Source: Planctomonas deserti
GTDB taxonomy: Bacteria; Actinomycetota; Actinomycetes; Actinomycetales; Microbacteriaceae
Length of the DNA stretch: 64,000 nt
Assembly (NCBI RefSeq): GCF_003067705.1
Contig: NZ_QANL01000003.1
Coordinates: 372,001-436,000, forward strand
Reading direction: 5' to 3'
Below the pieces are notes generated by a model that had not been told where the DNA came from, did not search any database, and saw only the letters and a list, made by a program, of their open reading frames with translations. A program made the translations under genes and the position numbers. Positions 9,332 to 17,981 of the stretch are shown piece after piece. Position 1 is the first letter of the stretch; each line of letters begins with the position of its first letter.

Positions 9332-10562
9332 GGACGGTCCCGTCGGTGAGGCGGTTCACCGGGAGGTACGCCTTCGTGTACTCGAACGCGGCCGCGGCCT
9401 CCTCGTCGAGCTCCACGCCCAGGCCCGGCTGCTCCCCGGGGTGGAGGAAGCCCTCGTCGAAAGTGAAGGTGGTGCGGAACACCTCCAGCGTCTTCTCGTT
9501 GTGCGGCATGTACTCCTGAATCCCGAAGTTGTGGATCGCAAGGTCCAGGTGCAGCGCGGCGGCCATCCCGATGGGGGAGATGTCGGTCGGGCCGTGGATG
9601 CCCGACTTGATGCCGTAGATCCCGGCGAAGTCGAGGAGCTTCTTCATCGCCGTGATGCCGCCCGTGTGGGTGACCGCGGATCGCACGTAGTCGATCAGCC
9701 GTTCCGTGATCAGCGTCTGATAGTCGTAGACGGAGTTGAACACCTCGCCGATCGCGAGCGGCGTCGTGGAGTGCTGACGCACGAGCCGAAGGGCGGTTTG
9801 GTCCTCGCCGGGCGTGCAGTCCTCGAGCCAGAACAGGTTGTACGGCTCGATGTCCTTCGCGAAGCGTGCCGCCTCGATCGGCGACATCCTGTGATGCCCG
9901 TCATGGAGCACGCGAAGCTCCGAGCCGAAGTCCTCGCGGATTTTCTCGAAGACCGAGGGCATGTGCGTGAGGTACGCCTGCGTGTCCCAGGACTCCTCCG
10001 TCGGTGCGGTCGCCGCCAGCCCGTCGGCCGCACGCTTGGCGGGCTCGTAGTCGTATCGCACCCCGGGCCCCGTCGCGGAGACGCCGTAAATCTCGCCGAG
10101 GCCGGGAACACCCGTCTGCACCCGCACGGCGGTGAAGCCGAGCTCCCGGTACCCGGTGATGGCGTTGGCCAGCGCCTGATAGTCGGTGCCCGAGGCGTGC
10201 GCGTACGTGCGGATGCCGGAACGGCTCGCCCCGCCCAGCAGCTGGTATAGCGGCACGCCCGCCTTCTTCGCCTTGATGTCCCACAGCGCCATGTCGACGG
10301 CGGCGATCGCCGCCATCGTGACCGGCCCGCGGCGCCAGTACGGCCCGCGGTAGAGGTACTGCCACGTGTCCTCGATGCGGTCCTCGTCGCGTCCGATGAG
10401 GGTGGACGCGACGTGGTCGCTGAGGTAGGACGCCACGGCGAGCTCGCGGCCATTGAGCGTGGCATCGCCCCAGCCGACGATGCCGTCGCTCGTGGTGACC
10501 TTGACGGTCACGAAGTTCCTACCGGGGCTGGTGATCACGACGTCGGCGCGTTCGATGCTCAA
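9321..10562 (-). CDS. manD: D-mannonate dehydratase, enolase superfamily (ManD/RspA type)
   Basis: A 413-residue enolase-superfamily enzyme of the RspA/ManD class. It shows [41 protein letters not shown], the metal and catalytic segments [13 protein letters not shown] and [12 protein letters not shown], then IGEVFNS and [12 protein letters not shown]. These are the metal ligands and the HGP motif of this class. It removes water from D-mannonate to give 2-keto-3-deoxygluconate, and some members also act slowly on D-gluconate. Aldolase and KDG kinase genes follow directly, and fructuronate reductase is encoded upstream, so mannonate is the likely substrate. Length matches the family. Confidence 0.92.
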   Translation of the reverse strand: MSIERADVVITSPGRNFVTVKVTTSDGIVGWGDATLNGRELAVASYLSDHVASTLIGRDEDRIEDTWQYLYRGPYWRRGPVTMAAIAAVDMALWDIKAKKAGVPLYQLLGGASRSGIRTYAHASGTDYQALANAITGYRELGFTAVRVQTGVPGLGEIYGVSATGPGVRYDYEPAKRAADGLAATAPTEESWDTQAYLTHMPSVFEKIREDFGSELRVLHDGHHRMSPIEAARFAKDIEPYNLFWLEDCTPGEDQTALRLVRQHSTTPLAIGEVFNSVYDYQTLITERLIDYVRSAVTHTGGITAMKKLLDFAGIYGIKSGIHGPTDISPIGMAAALHLDLAIHNFGIQEYMPHNEKTLEVFRTTFTFDEGFLHPGEQPGLGVELDEEAAAAFEYTKAYLPVNRLTDGTVHDW

Positions 10563-10610
10563 ATGGGGCGTCCTTTCGGCCTGGTGCAGGGGTGCAGGGA
10601 AGCAGGGGGG

Positions 10611-11999
10611 TCAGATCGCGTCGCGCGGGTCGGTGAGGTCACGGCCGGCGACCTCCGGCATCCAGATCGACGCGATGAGGGTGCTCAGCGTGAAGATCAT
10701 GAGCATCACGATGATCGGGATGAACGATCCGGTGACGGCGGACACCCACGCGGCGGCGATAACCGGACCGGCACCGGTGGCGACGATCGCCGCGATCTCG
10801 CGGGCCATCGCGGTGTAGGTGTAGCGGTTCCTCGAGCCGAAGAGCTCCGGCAGGGTGAGGTTCTCGAGCGACGCGAAGCTCATCACGGCGAGGTTGTGCA
10901 GGATGACGTATCCGATGAACACCTGCGTGGTGTCCTTGCTGCTGATCATGAGGATCGTCGGCACGATCACGATCAGGGCGACGATCGCCCACACCATGTA
11001 CATGCGCTTGCGGCCGAAACGGTCGCCGAGCAGACCCGACAGCGGCACGGTGATGAACGCGACGAGCGAGGAGACGATCACCGCGTTCACGCCGATCGTG
11101 CGGTCCAGCAGGAGGACGACCGTGATGTAGCTGATCAGGTAGGTCTGGATCATGCCGGAGTTACCGGCCTGACCGAATCGCAGCATCAGCGCGATGGCGA
11201 ACGCCTTGATGGGCTTGCGGTTGATGGCCTCGATCGCGTGCATGTTGCCGGTCTCGGTGGCGAGCTGGATCGTCTCCTTCTTCGAGAGCGCACGACCGTC
11301 CACGACGTCCTCGCGCTCCTCGAAGACGGGGCTCTCCTTGAGGTTGAACCGCACCCACACGGCGAAGAGCATGATGACGGCGCTGCCGAGGAAGGGGATG
11401 CGCCACGCCCAGTCGATGACCTCCTGCTCGCTGTACACCAGCAGGAGCACCGCCCACAGCCCGGACGCCAGCAGCGTGCCGCAGTTCGTGCCGAGTGCGA
11501 CGAGGGAGGCGATGATGCCGCGTCGCCGCGCCGGCGCGTACTCCGCGAGCATCACGCCGGCGCCGGAGATCTCCGCGCCCGCGCCGAAGCCCTGCGCGAT
11601 GCGCAGCAGGACGAGGAGGATCGGGGCGAGGATGCCCACCTGCCCGTAGGTGGGGAGCACGCCGATCAGCGTCGTCGCCAGCCCCATCAGCAGGATCGTG
11701 TAGAAGAGGACCTTCGTGCGTCCGGTCTTGTCGCCCAGTCGAGCGAAGAAGAACGCGCCCACCGGGCGGGCGACGTAGCCGACGCCGTAGGTGGCCATGG
11801 CCGCGACGACCGCCATCGCCGGGTCCTCGTCCGAGAAGAAGATCTCGGCGAAGACGAGTGCGGCGGCCAACGAGTACAGCTGGTAGTCCATGAACTCCAG
11901 AGCCGTGCCGAGCCAGCCGGAGATCGCCGCGCGAACGAGATCGCGCACCGAGCGCTTGGATGTGGGATCGGCGACCAGCGTCGCCTGAGTCTGTGACAT
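10611..11999 (-). CDS. MFS transporter, metabolite:H+ symporter (MHS) type
   Basis: A 462-residue transporter with 12 predicted helices. It has GWLGTALEFMDYQLYSLAAALVF in helix 1 and the MFS loop motif ARLGDKTGRTKVL. FGAGAEISGAGVMLAEYAPARRRG is typical of the MHS group (KgtP, ProP, shikimate transporters). The second half repeats the loop as LLGDRFGRKRMYM. The ATG at 11999 has AAGGAG eight bases upstream. Located within the hexonate operon, it most likely imports the acid sugar that the operon degrades (L-gulonate, L-idonate or mannonate) with protons. The precise substrate is inferred from context only. Confidence 0.88.
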   Translation of the reverse strand: MSQTQATLVADPTSKRSVRDLVRAAISGWLGTALEFMDYQLYSLAAALVFAEIFFSDEDPAMAVVAAMATYGVGYVARPVGAFFFARLGDKTGRTKVLFYTILLMGLATTLIGVLPTYGQVGILAPILLVLLRIAQGFGAGAEISGAGVMLAEYAPARRRGIIASLVALGTNCGTLLASGLWAVLLLVYSEQEVIDWAWRIPFLGSAVIMLFAVWVRFNLKESPVFEEREDVVDGRALSKKETIQLATETGNMHAIEAINRKPIKAFAIALMLRFGQAGNSGMIQTYLISYITVVLLLDRTIGVNAVIVSSLVAFITVPLSGLLGDRFGRKRMYMVWAIVALIVIVPTILMISSKDTTQVFIGYVILHNLAVMSFASLENLTLPELFGSRNRYTYTAMAREIAAIVATGAGPVIAAAWVSAVTGSFIPIIVMLMIFTLSTLIASIWMPEVAGRDLTDPRDAI

Positions 12000-12105
12000 G
12001 GGGTACTCCTTCGGACCGGGGTTGGGCGTGCGGAAAGGGACGTGCGGGAAGTGAGTGCGGGGGAGCGGGACCGGCGTCTGCCGGACGGTCACCTGACGGG
12101 ATTCG

Positions 12106-13110
12106 TCAGAGTGCGAGGAGCACCTTTGCAGAGCGGGCGGAGTCGCGCGCGACGGTGAACGCCTCGACGGCGTCGCTCGCGGCGATGACATGGGTCACGA
12201 CGGCGTCGAGCGTGTCCGACTCGGCGAGGAGTGCGATCGCGTCGTCGATCTCCGTGGAGAAGCGGAAGGCGCCGCGCACCGTCAGCTCCTTCGCCAGCAT
12301 CGGGGCGAGGTTGACGGCGATGTCCGTGTTGGGCAGCATCCCGATCTGGACGACGATGCCGGCTCGTCGGGCTGCCCGCACCGCGAGGGACAGCGCCACC
12401 GGCGCGCCCGAGCATTCGAACACGACGTCGTACGACTCGTCCGCCACGCTGTCGCGGCCCACCAGGATCTGCTCGGACGCACCGAGCGCCGCGGTGCGGC
12501 CCAGCGCCTCCTCGCGGACGTCACTCGCGGCGATCAATTCGGCGCCGCCCCGCGCCGCGGCGGCGATGGTGAGCAGCCCGATGGGTCCTGCCCCGGTGAC
12601 GAGCACGCGCTTTCCGGCGACGTCACCGGCGAGGTTGACCGCGTGCAGGGCGACCGCAAGAGGCTCGGCCAGGCTGGCGCGTTCGAGCGGCAGCCCCTCC
12701 GGAAGTACGCGGACCATGTCGGCGCCGACGAGGAGGTACTCGGCGGCACCGCCCTGGCGGTGCGGCGAGGCCGCGGCGCTGCCGAGGTAGTCGCCGCCCG
12801 GGCGCAGGTGCGGCCGCTCCTCGAGCCCGGGGACGGACGCCCCGTACCGGGCCGGGTGTACCGTCACCGGCGTCCCCGTCGCGAGGCGCCCTGAGGGATC
12901 GAAGTCGACGACCGCGGACAGCTCGTGTCCCGGGGTCAGCGGCTCACGGATGGAGTACTCGCCGTTGGCTCCGTGGAAGTAGTAGTGCAGGTCGGAGCCG
13001 CAGATCCCGACGTACTTGACGCTCAGGCGCACCTCACCCTCCTGGGGCTCGGGCCGTTCGGCGTCCTCCCACCGGATGTCCTCCTTGCCGTGGATGGCCA
13101 GCTTCTTCAT
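12106..13110 (-). CDS. Zinc-type alcohol dehydrogenase, L-idonate/L-gulonate 5-dehydrogenase-like
   Basis: A 334-residue medium-chain dehydrogenase. The catalytic zinc region is kept (VGICGSDLHYYFHG, then TPGHELSAVV) and the NAD site is VLVTGAGPIGLLTIAAAA. The lobe that normally carries four zinc-binding cysteines reads VHPARYGASVPGLEER and then GGDYLGSAAASPH with no cysteine, so the structural zinc is probably absent. The segment SPHRQGGAAEYLL resembles idonate dehydrogenases. Beside UxuB and ManD, oxidation of L-gulonate to D-fructuronate (the RspB-type activity) is the most coherent role. L-idonate or another polyol acid is possible. Its ATG overlaps the uxuB stop. Confidence 0.8.
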   Translation of the reverse strand: MKKLAIHGKEDIRWEDAERPEPQEGEVRLSVKYVGICGSDLHYYFHGANGEYSIREPLTPGHELSAVVDFDPSGRLATGTPVTVHPARYGASVPGLEERPHLRPGGDYLGSAAASPHRQGGAAEYLLVGADMVRVLPEGLPLERASLAEPLAVALHAVNLAGDVAGKRVLVTGAGPIGLLTIAAAARGGAELIAASDVREEALGRTAALGASEQILVGRDSVADESYDVVFECSGAPVALSLAVRAARRAGIVVQIGMLPNTDIAVNLAPMLAKELTVRGAFRFSTEIDDAIALLAESDTLDAVVTHVIAASDAVEAFTVARDSARSAKVLLAL

Positions 13111-14621
13111 CGGTGGGCCCCTCTCGTGGGGATGGGTCGATCGTTGGATGCGGAGATGCTGTCGCGGAGGGCCGCGTCGATGCCGTGGTGCGTGATGGTG
13201 TCCACGAGCTCGCCCACGCGCGCGATGAATTCGGGCCTCTCCGCGAGCCCCTGGCCGAAGAGATGCAGCTCGGCGATCGCCCGTCGCGCGAGCTCTGCCC
13301 CGTCGCGGGCCGAGGCCGCCATCTCGGCGAGCGGCGCCCGGGCGCCATCGACCATGGCACGGGCGTGAGGACCCGGGTCGAACCCGGGAAGCGGAGCGAT
13401 GGACGACAGGTAGGCGGCTGTGGTCAGCGCGATCATCTGCGGCATCCGGCCGCCGTCGAGGGAGGCGAGCGCGGGCTCCGGGATGCGCTGCCGCAGCTTG
13501 ACGGAGCCGTCTGTTCCCACCTGCGCGGTGCGGTGGCCCAGAGCGCTGTTCCCCCAGCGCTCGAAGAGCTGTCGCTCGTACGCCCGGATGTCGACGCCCG
13601 AGGGCACGGTGATCGAGGGCTCGTACTCGGAACGGAGGACGGTGACGGCCGCCGCCTCGATGTCGGGGAGCGCGATCGCCTCCGAGATCGTGGCGACACC
13701 GTGGAGCGCGCCGAGGTAGGCGATGAGGGAGTGGGTACCGTTGAGCAGGCGGACCTTCATCTGCTCGTACCGACCGACCTCGTCGGTGAACACGGCCCCG
13801 CCGGCCTCCCAGGCGGGGCGACCCGCGGCGAAGCGGTCTTCGATCGCCCACATGGTGAACGGCTCTGCGGGCACGGGCACCTCGTCCCACGCTCCGAGCT
13901 GCGCCGCCACCGTCTCGCGGAGCTCCGCCGTCGTGGCGGGCACGATCCGGTCCACCATGCTCGACGGGAACGTGACGGCGTTGTCGAGGAACGCGAGGGC
14001 CTCCGCCCCTTCGGAGCGGGGCAGCTCGGTGAGGAACTCGCGGACGAGCCGCTCGGTGTGAGCGCCGTTCTCGGTGAGGTTGTCGCAGCTCAGGATCGTC
14101 ATCGGAGCACCGCTCCGCGCGGCGCGCCGCTGCAGGCCCCGAGCGAGCTGACCGATCGTCGTCAGGGGCGGCCGTCCGCCGAGGTCGGCGACGATCCGCG
14201 GGTCGGCGAGATCGAGGTGGCCGGTCGAGGGGGAGTAGCTGTAGCCGTTCTCGGTCACCGTGAGTGTGACGACGCGGATGTCTGACGCGGCGATGCTGTC
14301 GACGACCCGGCCGGGCTCCTCCGCGGCGACGAAGACGTCGCTGTGCACGGCGGGAATGCTGAGGGAGGTGCCGTCCGGGGAGATCTCGGCGACCGAGTAC
14401 AGGAGGTCCTGAGCGCGCATCGCGTCGACGACGGAGCGGGACTGGGACGCGACGCCCACGATGCGCCAGTCCCCGCCGGCGGCGCGGAGGGCTGCCGCGG
14501 TGTACACGGCCTGATGCGCGCGATGGAAGTTGCCGAGCCCGAGGTGCAGGACGCCGGCTGCGGCCGCGGATCCGGCCGACCCTACGGTGTGGGCCCCGAG
14601 ACGAGGCGTCGAGTCGCTCAT
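13107..14621 (-). CDS. uxuB: Mannitol dehydrogenase family: fructuronate reductase (D-mannonate oxidoreductase)
   Basis: A 504-residue polyol-specific long-chain dehydrogenase. It has LHLGLGNFHRAHQAVYTAAAL (nucleotide site), VTLTVTENGYSYS, ILSCDNLTENG, DNAVTFPSSMVDRIVPAT and the catalytic region YEQMKVRLLNGTHSLIAYLG, with the family Lys and Asn-x-x-His. These match UxuB and mannitol dehydrogenases. The neighbouring ManD, KdgK and Eda favour interconversion of D-fructuronate and D-mannonate with NADH. It is the first gene of the hexonate operon, with a good promoter about 65 bp upstream. Confidence 0.9.
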   Translation of the reverse strand: MSDSTPRLGAHTVGSAGSAAAAGVLHLGLGNFHRAHQAVYTAAALRAAGGDWRIVGVASQSRSVVDAMRAQDLLYSVAEISPDGTSLSIPAVHSDVFVAAEEPGRVVDSIAASDIRVVTLTVTENGYSYSPSTGHLDLADPRIVADLGGRPPLTTIGQLARGLQRRAARSGAPMTILSCDNLTENGAHTERLVREFLTELPRSEGAEALAFLDNAVTFPSSMVDRIVPATTAELRETVAAQLGAWDEVPVPAEPFTMWAIEDRFAAGRPAWEAGGAVFTDEVGRYEQMKVRLLNGTHSLIAYLGALHGVATISEAIALPDIEAAAVTVLRSEYEPSITVPSGVDIRAYERQLFERWGNSALGHRTAQVGTDGSVKLRQRIPEPALASLDGGRMPQMIALTTAAYLSSIAPLPGFDPGPHARAMVDGARAPLAEMAASARDGAELARRAIAELHLFGQGLAERPEFIARVGELVDTITHHGIDAALRDSISASNDRPIPTRGAHR

Positions 14622-14683
14622 GCGGCGGCCCCGTCGTGGTCGGGCCGGACGAGTCCCGGATCAGCAGTGATCAGCATGAGATG

Positions 14684-14712
14684 ATTGTGAACAGGTTGTA
14701 CAAGTTTGTCAA
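14684..14712 (-). promoter_or_regulatory. Promoter of the hexonate (uxuB) operon
   Basis: On the minus strand TTGACA (14712-14707) and CACAAT (14689-14684) are separated by exactly 17 bp, 63 bp before the uxuB ATG. The -35 box is a consensus match, and the -10 keeps the A, A and T positions that matter most. The spacer holds the palindrome TTGTACAA, and the -35 lies in GTTTGTCAAAC, so a bound repressor would block RNA polymerase. Confidence 0.7.
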
Positions 14713-14721
14713 ACAGTTGTA
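14695..14721. promoter_or_regulatory. Operator cluster between uxuB and lacI-type gene
   Basis: Three related elements lie in 27 bp: TTGTACAA (14696-14703), GTTTGTCAAAC (14704-14714), and a repeat of GTTGTA at 14695 and 14716, 21 bp apart (two helical turns). They overlap the promoter of the divergent hexonate operon. The adjacent LacI-family regulator is the natural candidate to bind here, although the lack of a central CG is unusual for LacI operators. Confidence 0.6.
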
Positions 14722-14772
14722 ACGACGACTCATGCAGAATGATGGGACAGCACCAGCCACAGAAGGACGACC

Positions 14773-15732
14773 GTGACCGCCACCCTTACCGACGTCGCCC
14801 GGCACGCCGGGGTGTCCCTGGCGACCGCGTCGCGTGCGTTCGGAGAACCGGACCGCCTGGCCAGGGGCACTCTCGAGCGCGTTCTGAGCGCTGCGGGGGA
14901 GCTGGGGTACGCGGCGACGAGCGTGGCCACCGCGGAGAAGACCATCGGCGTGATCCTTCCGGATGCGGCCAGCCCGGTGTACGCGACTCTTCTCAAGAGC
15001 ATTCACGCCCAGACCTGGCACGGCCGGCACAGGCCGGTGCTGTTCGACACGGACGAGGACGTGCATCGGGAGCGCGAACAGATCCAGCTGTCACGGAAGC
15101 TCGACGGGATACTGCTGTGCTCCCCGCGACTTCCCGACGACGAGATCCGGGAGCTCGTCGGCGACTCACCGGTCGTCGTGCTCAACAGGATCATCGACGG
15201 CATCCCGAGTGTCGTGATGGAGACGGGAAGCGGGCCTCGGCAGGCCGTCGAGCATCTCGCCGCCCTCGGTCACAGCCACGTCGCCTACGCGGCGGGTCCT
15301 CGACTGTCCTGGGCCGACTCGCGCCGGGGTGATGCCATCGCCGCCGCCTGCGAGTCGCTCGGCATCCGCTTCACCCGCCTGACCAACCAGGCCGCGTCCA
15401 TCCACGGCGGCCTGGCCGCGGCGGCCACCGTGCTCGCCAGCGGAGCGACCGCCGTCATCGCCTACAACGACCTGGTCGCCCTCGGCATCGAGGCCGGGAT
15501 CGCCCCCCTCGGCAAGAGCTGCCCGGCCGACCTCAGCATCGTGGGCATCGATGACATCGAGATGGCGTCGATCCGTCAGCCCGGTCTCACCTCCGTGAAG
15601 CAGGCCATCGACCGCTGCGGCTCGCTCGGCGTCGAGATGCTCCTGCAGGCCATCGCGGGCGACGCGGTGCGGACCCCCGCGACCCTGGAGGCGCAACTGA
15701 TCGTGCGCGGCTCCACCGCCCGACCCCGCTGA
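14773..15732 (+). CDS. LacI-family transcription regulator of the hexonate operon
   Basis: A 319-residue repressor. The N-terminal HTH reads TLTDVARHAGVSLATASRAFGEPDRLARGTLERV, and the hinge and periplasmic-binding-protein-like effector domain follow (TIGVILPDAASPVYATLLKSI; AVIAYNDLVALG; IVGIDDIEMASIRQPGLTSV). GTG 14773 has AAGGA upstream and places the HTH at residue 3, as usual. It is divergent from uxuB with a 151-bp gap, which contains the operon promoter and overlapping palindromes. The likely effector is a pathway intermediate such as fructuronate, mannonate or KDG. Confidence 0.9.
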   Translation: MTATLTDVARHAGVSLATASRAFGEPDRLARGTLERVLSAAGELGYAATSVATAEKTIGVILPDAASPVYATLLKSIHAQTWHGRHRPVLFDTDEDVHREREQIQLSRKLDGILLCSPRLPDDEIRELVGDSPVVVLNRIIDGIPSVVMETGSGPRQAVEHLAALGHSHVAYAAGPRLSWADSRRGDAIAAACESLGIRFTRLTNQAASIHGGLAAAATVLASGATAVIAYNDLVALGIEAGIAPLGKSCPADLSIVGIDDIEMASIRQPGLTSVKQAIDRCGSLGVEMLLQAIAGDAVRTPATLEAQLIVRGSTARPR

Positions 15733-16033
15733 CGCCGTGCACGACGACCCGATCGTTCGTCGCGTCGTACGGACAGGCGGCGTCGCGTGAGTGCCACGGC
15801 TCACGGTCCGGCAGGGGACGCCGAAGACCAGCCGTGCCCGATCCGCGCCCGGCGAAGTGGTCACCCGAGGACGCATTGGTGACCTCGTCGACGGAACCGA
15901 CCGGCGACCTCCACCGTCTCCTGAGTCGGTGTCGTGACGACAGCCGGCGTGGACGTTCCTCCGCTCGGATAGTGCACTGGTCGAGGACCCGACGCTTCGT
16001 CCGGGACCTCACGTGCCCGAGCCGGTGCCTCGG
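15733..16033. other. Intergenic, no gene seen
   Basis: This stretch between the LacI gene and the convergent DUF1345 gene contains no supported coding region. A short GC-rich hairpin (CGTGAG, 8-nt loop, CTCACG at 15786-15805) may terminate the regulator transcript. I see no other structure. Confidence 0.5.
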
Positions 16034-16663
16034 TCAGCCCCCCTGGGCCAGGCTGGTGATCAGATTGATGGCGACCGCGACCACGAAGGTCCCGAAGAAG
16101 AAAGAGAGCAGGGCGTGCCCCAGGGCGATCCGGCGGGACGGGGTGGACGACTGACTCACGTTGCTCGCGCTGTAGGACATGCCGATGGAAAAGGCCGTGA
16201 AGGCGAAGTCGCTGTACGACGGGTCCTCGTCCTGATTGAACTCGAAGCGGTGGCGCTCGTCGATGTAGTACATGCGGGCGTACTTGAACGCGTAGACCGT
16301 GTTGACCAGCGCCCAGGCCGCGATCACGCCGAGCACCGCGAGGATCGCGGCTGCCGCGCCGACGGGGTCCTTCTGCTGGCTCCGGATCAGCGCAAGAACC
16401 ACCGCGACGAGGCTGAGGAATGTCGAGAGGATGATGAGCGTGTCGACCAGCCTTCGGGATCGGTCCTCGTGCAGCGCCAGGTCGCGGGTCCTCTCCGGAC
16501 CGGCGGGCCATGCCTTCGCCCACGCCCACGTCAGGAAGACGCCCGCGGCGACCGCCCAGCCGATGAGGGGTGCGAGTTCGGGAACACCGAGCAACACCGG
16601 CACAAGAGCGGTCAGGAGGCCGACGATCGCCGAGACGCCTGCCTTCAGTGAGAGGTGTGACAT
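16034..16663 (-). CDS. DUF1345 family integral membrane protein
   Basis: A 209-residue membrane protein with about five hydrophobic helices. The family pattern is clear: a Trp-rich third segment (VFLTWAWAKAWP) followed by RTRDLALHEDRSRRLVD. Then come the central ALVNTVYAFKYARMYYIDE, the acidic DEDPSYSDFAFTAFSIGMSYSASN and the C-terminal ALLSFFFGTFVVAVAINLITSL. Homologues in actinobacteria are uncharacterised predicted membrane proteins of this length. ATG 16663 agrees with the family start. It stands alone, downstream of a LuxR gene in the same direction (67-bp gap), so cotranscription is possible. Confidence 0.8.
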   Translation of the reverse strand: MSHLSLKAGVSAIVGLLTALVPVLLGVPELAPLIGWAVAAGVFLTWAWAKAWPAGPERTRDLALHEDRSRRLVDTLIILSTFLSLVAVVLALIRSQQKDPVGAAAAILAVLGVIAAWALVNTVYAFKYARMYYIDERHRFEFNQDEDPSYSDFAFTAFSIGMSYSASNVSQSSTPSRRIALGHALLSFFFGTFVVAVAINLITSLAQGG

Positions 16664-16730
16664 GGGAACGCGGTCTCCTTCGCTGCTGGTCGGTCGTGCC
16701 TTCTGGCTGACTCGTGCCGCGGCATGTCGC

Positions 16731-17747
16731 TCAGGCGGGCCGTGGTCGCGGTGCGGGTACGTACAGCCCCGCCCGCTCGGCCCGGATAGCGGCGAGGGTG
16801 CGTGACCCGGCCTGCAGTTTGGCCAGGATGTGCTCCATGTGCGCCGCAACCGTCCGCGTCGCCACGACGAGCTCATGGGCGATCTCGTTGTTGGAACGCC
16901 CGTCGATGACCAGGCCCAGCACTTCCAGCTCCCGCGGCGTGAGGCCGCGCAGGTCTCCGGCCGGCGAGAGGACGACGATGCCGGTGAGCACGGCCCGGAG
17001 GCCGTCGTCGCCGCCCATCACCGTCACACGCACATGGCCGCCCGGCGCGTGCCGGCCTCCCCAGGGCCACAGGAAGGATGCGTACGTCTGTCCCTCGTCG
17101 ATCACCGCGCGAGCAGAGCTCAGCAGTTCCGAGCCGGCGGCGAACAGCGCGTGGCCCGGCAGGCCGGGGATGAGGCCGATGCCGATGCGCCCCGGAAGCA
17201 GCACTACGCCCGCGTCCGAGCCGCGCACCAGGAGAGCCGCGGCCGCCATCGACCTGACCGGATCGATTCCGAGGGTCAGGGTCGGCAGGAGGCGTGAGAG
17301 CGCGCGCCGCACGACGGCGGTTGGCGACTCCTCGCGCCTGAAGAGGAGCGTCACGAATCCGACGTGACGTCCCATCCCGGGTCCGAAGAGCGCAACCGAG
17401 AGCGCCTGGTGGAACCCGGCCGGAAGCAGGCAGTCGGCCCAGGTCTGCAACTCCTCCAGCGGATACGGCAGGTCGGCCCCGCTGAAGGGGGGACGCGCGC
17501 GATCAGCCCCGGACAGCTCGATGTCGGCCGCCATCCGGGGACCGCTCAGGTATCGGAGAGTCGACTCATCCAGAGACGTGCTCGCGAGGGACGTGTACCG
17601 GACTCCGTCCGGCTCGGCGAGCGCGATCCAGGAGGCGTCGAACGGGATGTGCCGGCCCAGCTCGACCAGCAGCGCCTCTGCGCGTTCCCGGACGTGCGCC
17701 GGGCTCGCTGCGATGTCAGCGAGACGGAGTGCGGCGTTCTCGGTCAT
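16731..17747 (-). CDS. LuxR-family regulator with N-terminal GAF-like sensor region
   Basis: A 338-residue protein. Residues 260-320 form a GerE/LuxR HTH (GLTPRELEVLGLVIDGRSNNEIAHELVVATRTVAAHMEHILAKL). The N-terminal 230 residues look like a GAF-type sensor (LLVELGRHIPFDASWIALAEPDG; FVTLLFRREESPTAVVRRALSRLLPTL), as in many actinobacterial orphan LuxR regulators. There is no receiver Asp and no P-loop, so it is neither a response regulator nor a LAL protein. It diverges from a cluster with formaldehyde dehydrogenase and PfpI and may control it through the 234-bp intergenic region. Confidence 0.82.
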   Translation of the reverse strand: MTENAALRLADIAASPAHVRERAEALLVELGRHIPFDASWIALAEPDGVRYTSLASTSLDESTLRYLSGPRMAADIELSGADRARPPFSGADLPYPLEELQTWADCLLPAGFHQALSVALFGPGMGRHVGFVTLLFRREESPTAVVRRALSRLLPTLTLGIDPVRSMAAAALLVRGSDAGVVLLPGRIGIGLIPGLPGHALFAAGSELLSSARAVIDEGQTYASFLWPWGGRHAPGGHVRVTVMGGDDGLRAVLTGIVVLSPAGDLRGLTPRELEVLGLVIDGRSNNEIAHELVVATRTVAAHMEHILAKLQAGSRTLAAIRAERAGLYVPAPRPRPA

Positions 17748-17778
17748 GCAGATCCACTTCCCTCGGGTTTAACGGGTT

Positions 17779-17801
17779 GGACGCCCGATGCGGGGGCGTC
17801 C
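17779..17801. promoter_or_regulatory. 8-bp inverted repeat in the luxR-fdh divergent region
   Basis: GGACGCCC and GGGCGTCC are perfect 8-bp arms with a 7-nt spacer, about 32 bp upstream of the LuxR start and 180 bp upstream of the dehydrogenase start. It may be an operator or a structured 5-prime leader of the regulator. No promoter boxes are convincing. Confidence 0.3.
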
Positions 17802-17981
17802 TCGGACCTGCACCTGGGTCAGGTCTAGCACCTTCGCGGGCGGCGGCGCGAGGGGTGCACGGAGATGGGCAGTCCTGCCGATGGCGCGACGCTCCGGCAA
17901 AGCGTCGTATGGAGGTGCCTGCCCCGCCGAAACGGTGCACGGACAGGTCCACCGAGATCAGCGAGAACTGAGGAGCAGACC

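Noticed and set aside
10413-11996. Long plus-strand open frame rich in Asp, His, Arg and Glu opposite the MFS transporter gene
   Set aside because: Its composition is the mirror of the GC-rich transporter gene on the other strand, and it has no family pattern. The minus-strand transporter has clear motifs and a ribosome site.
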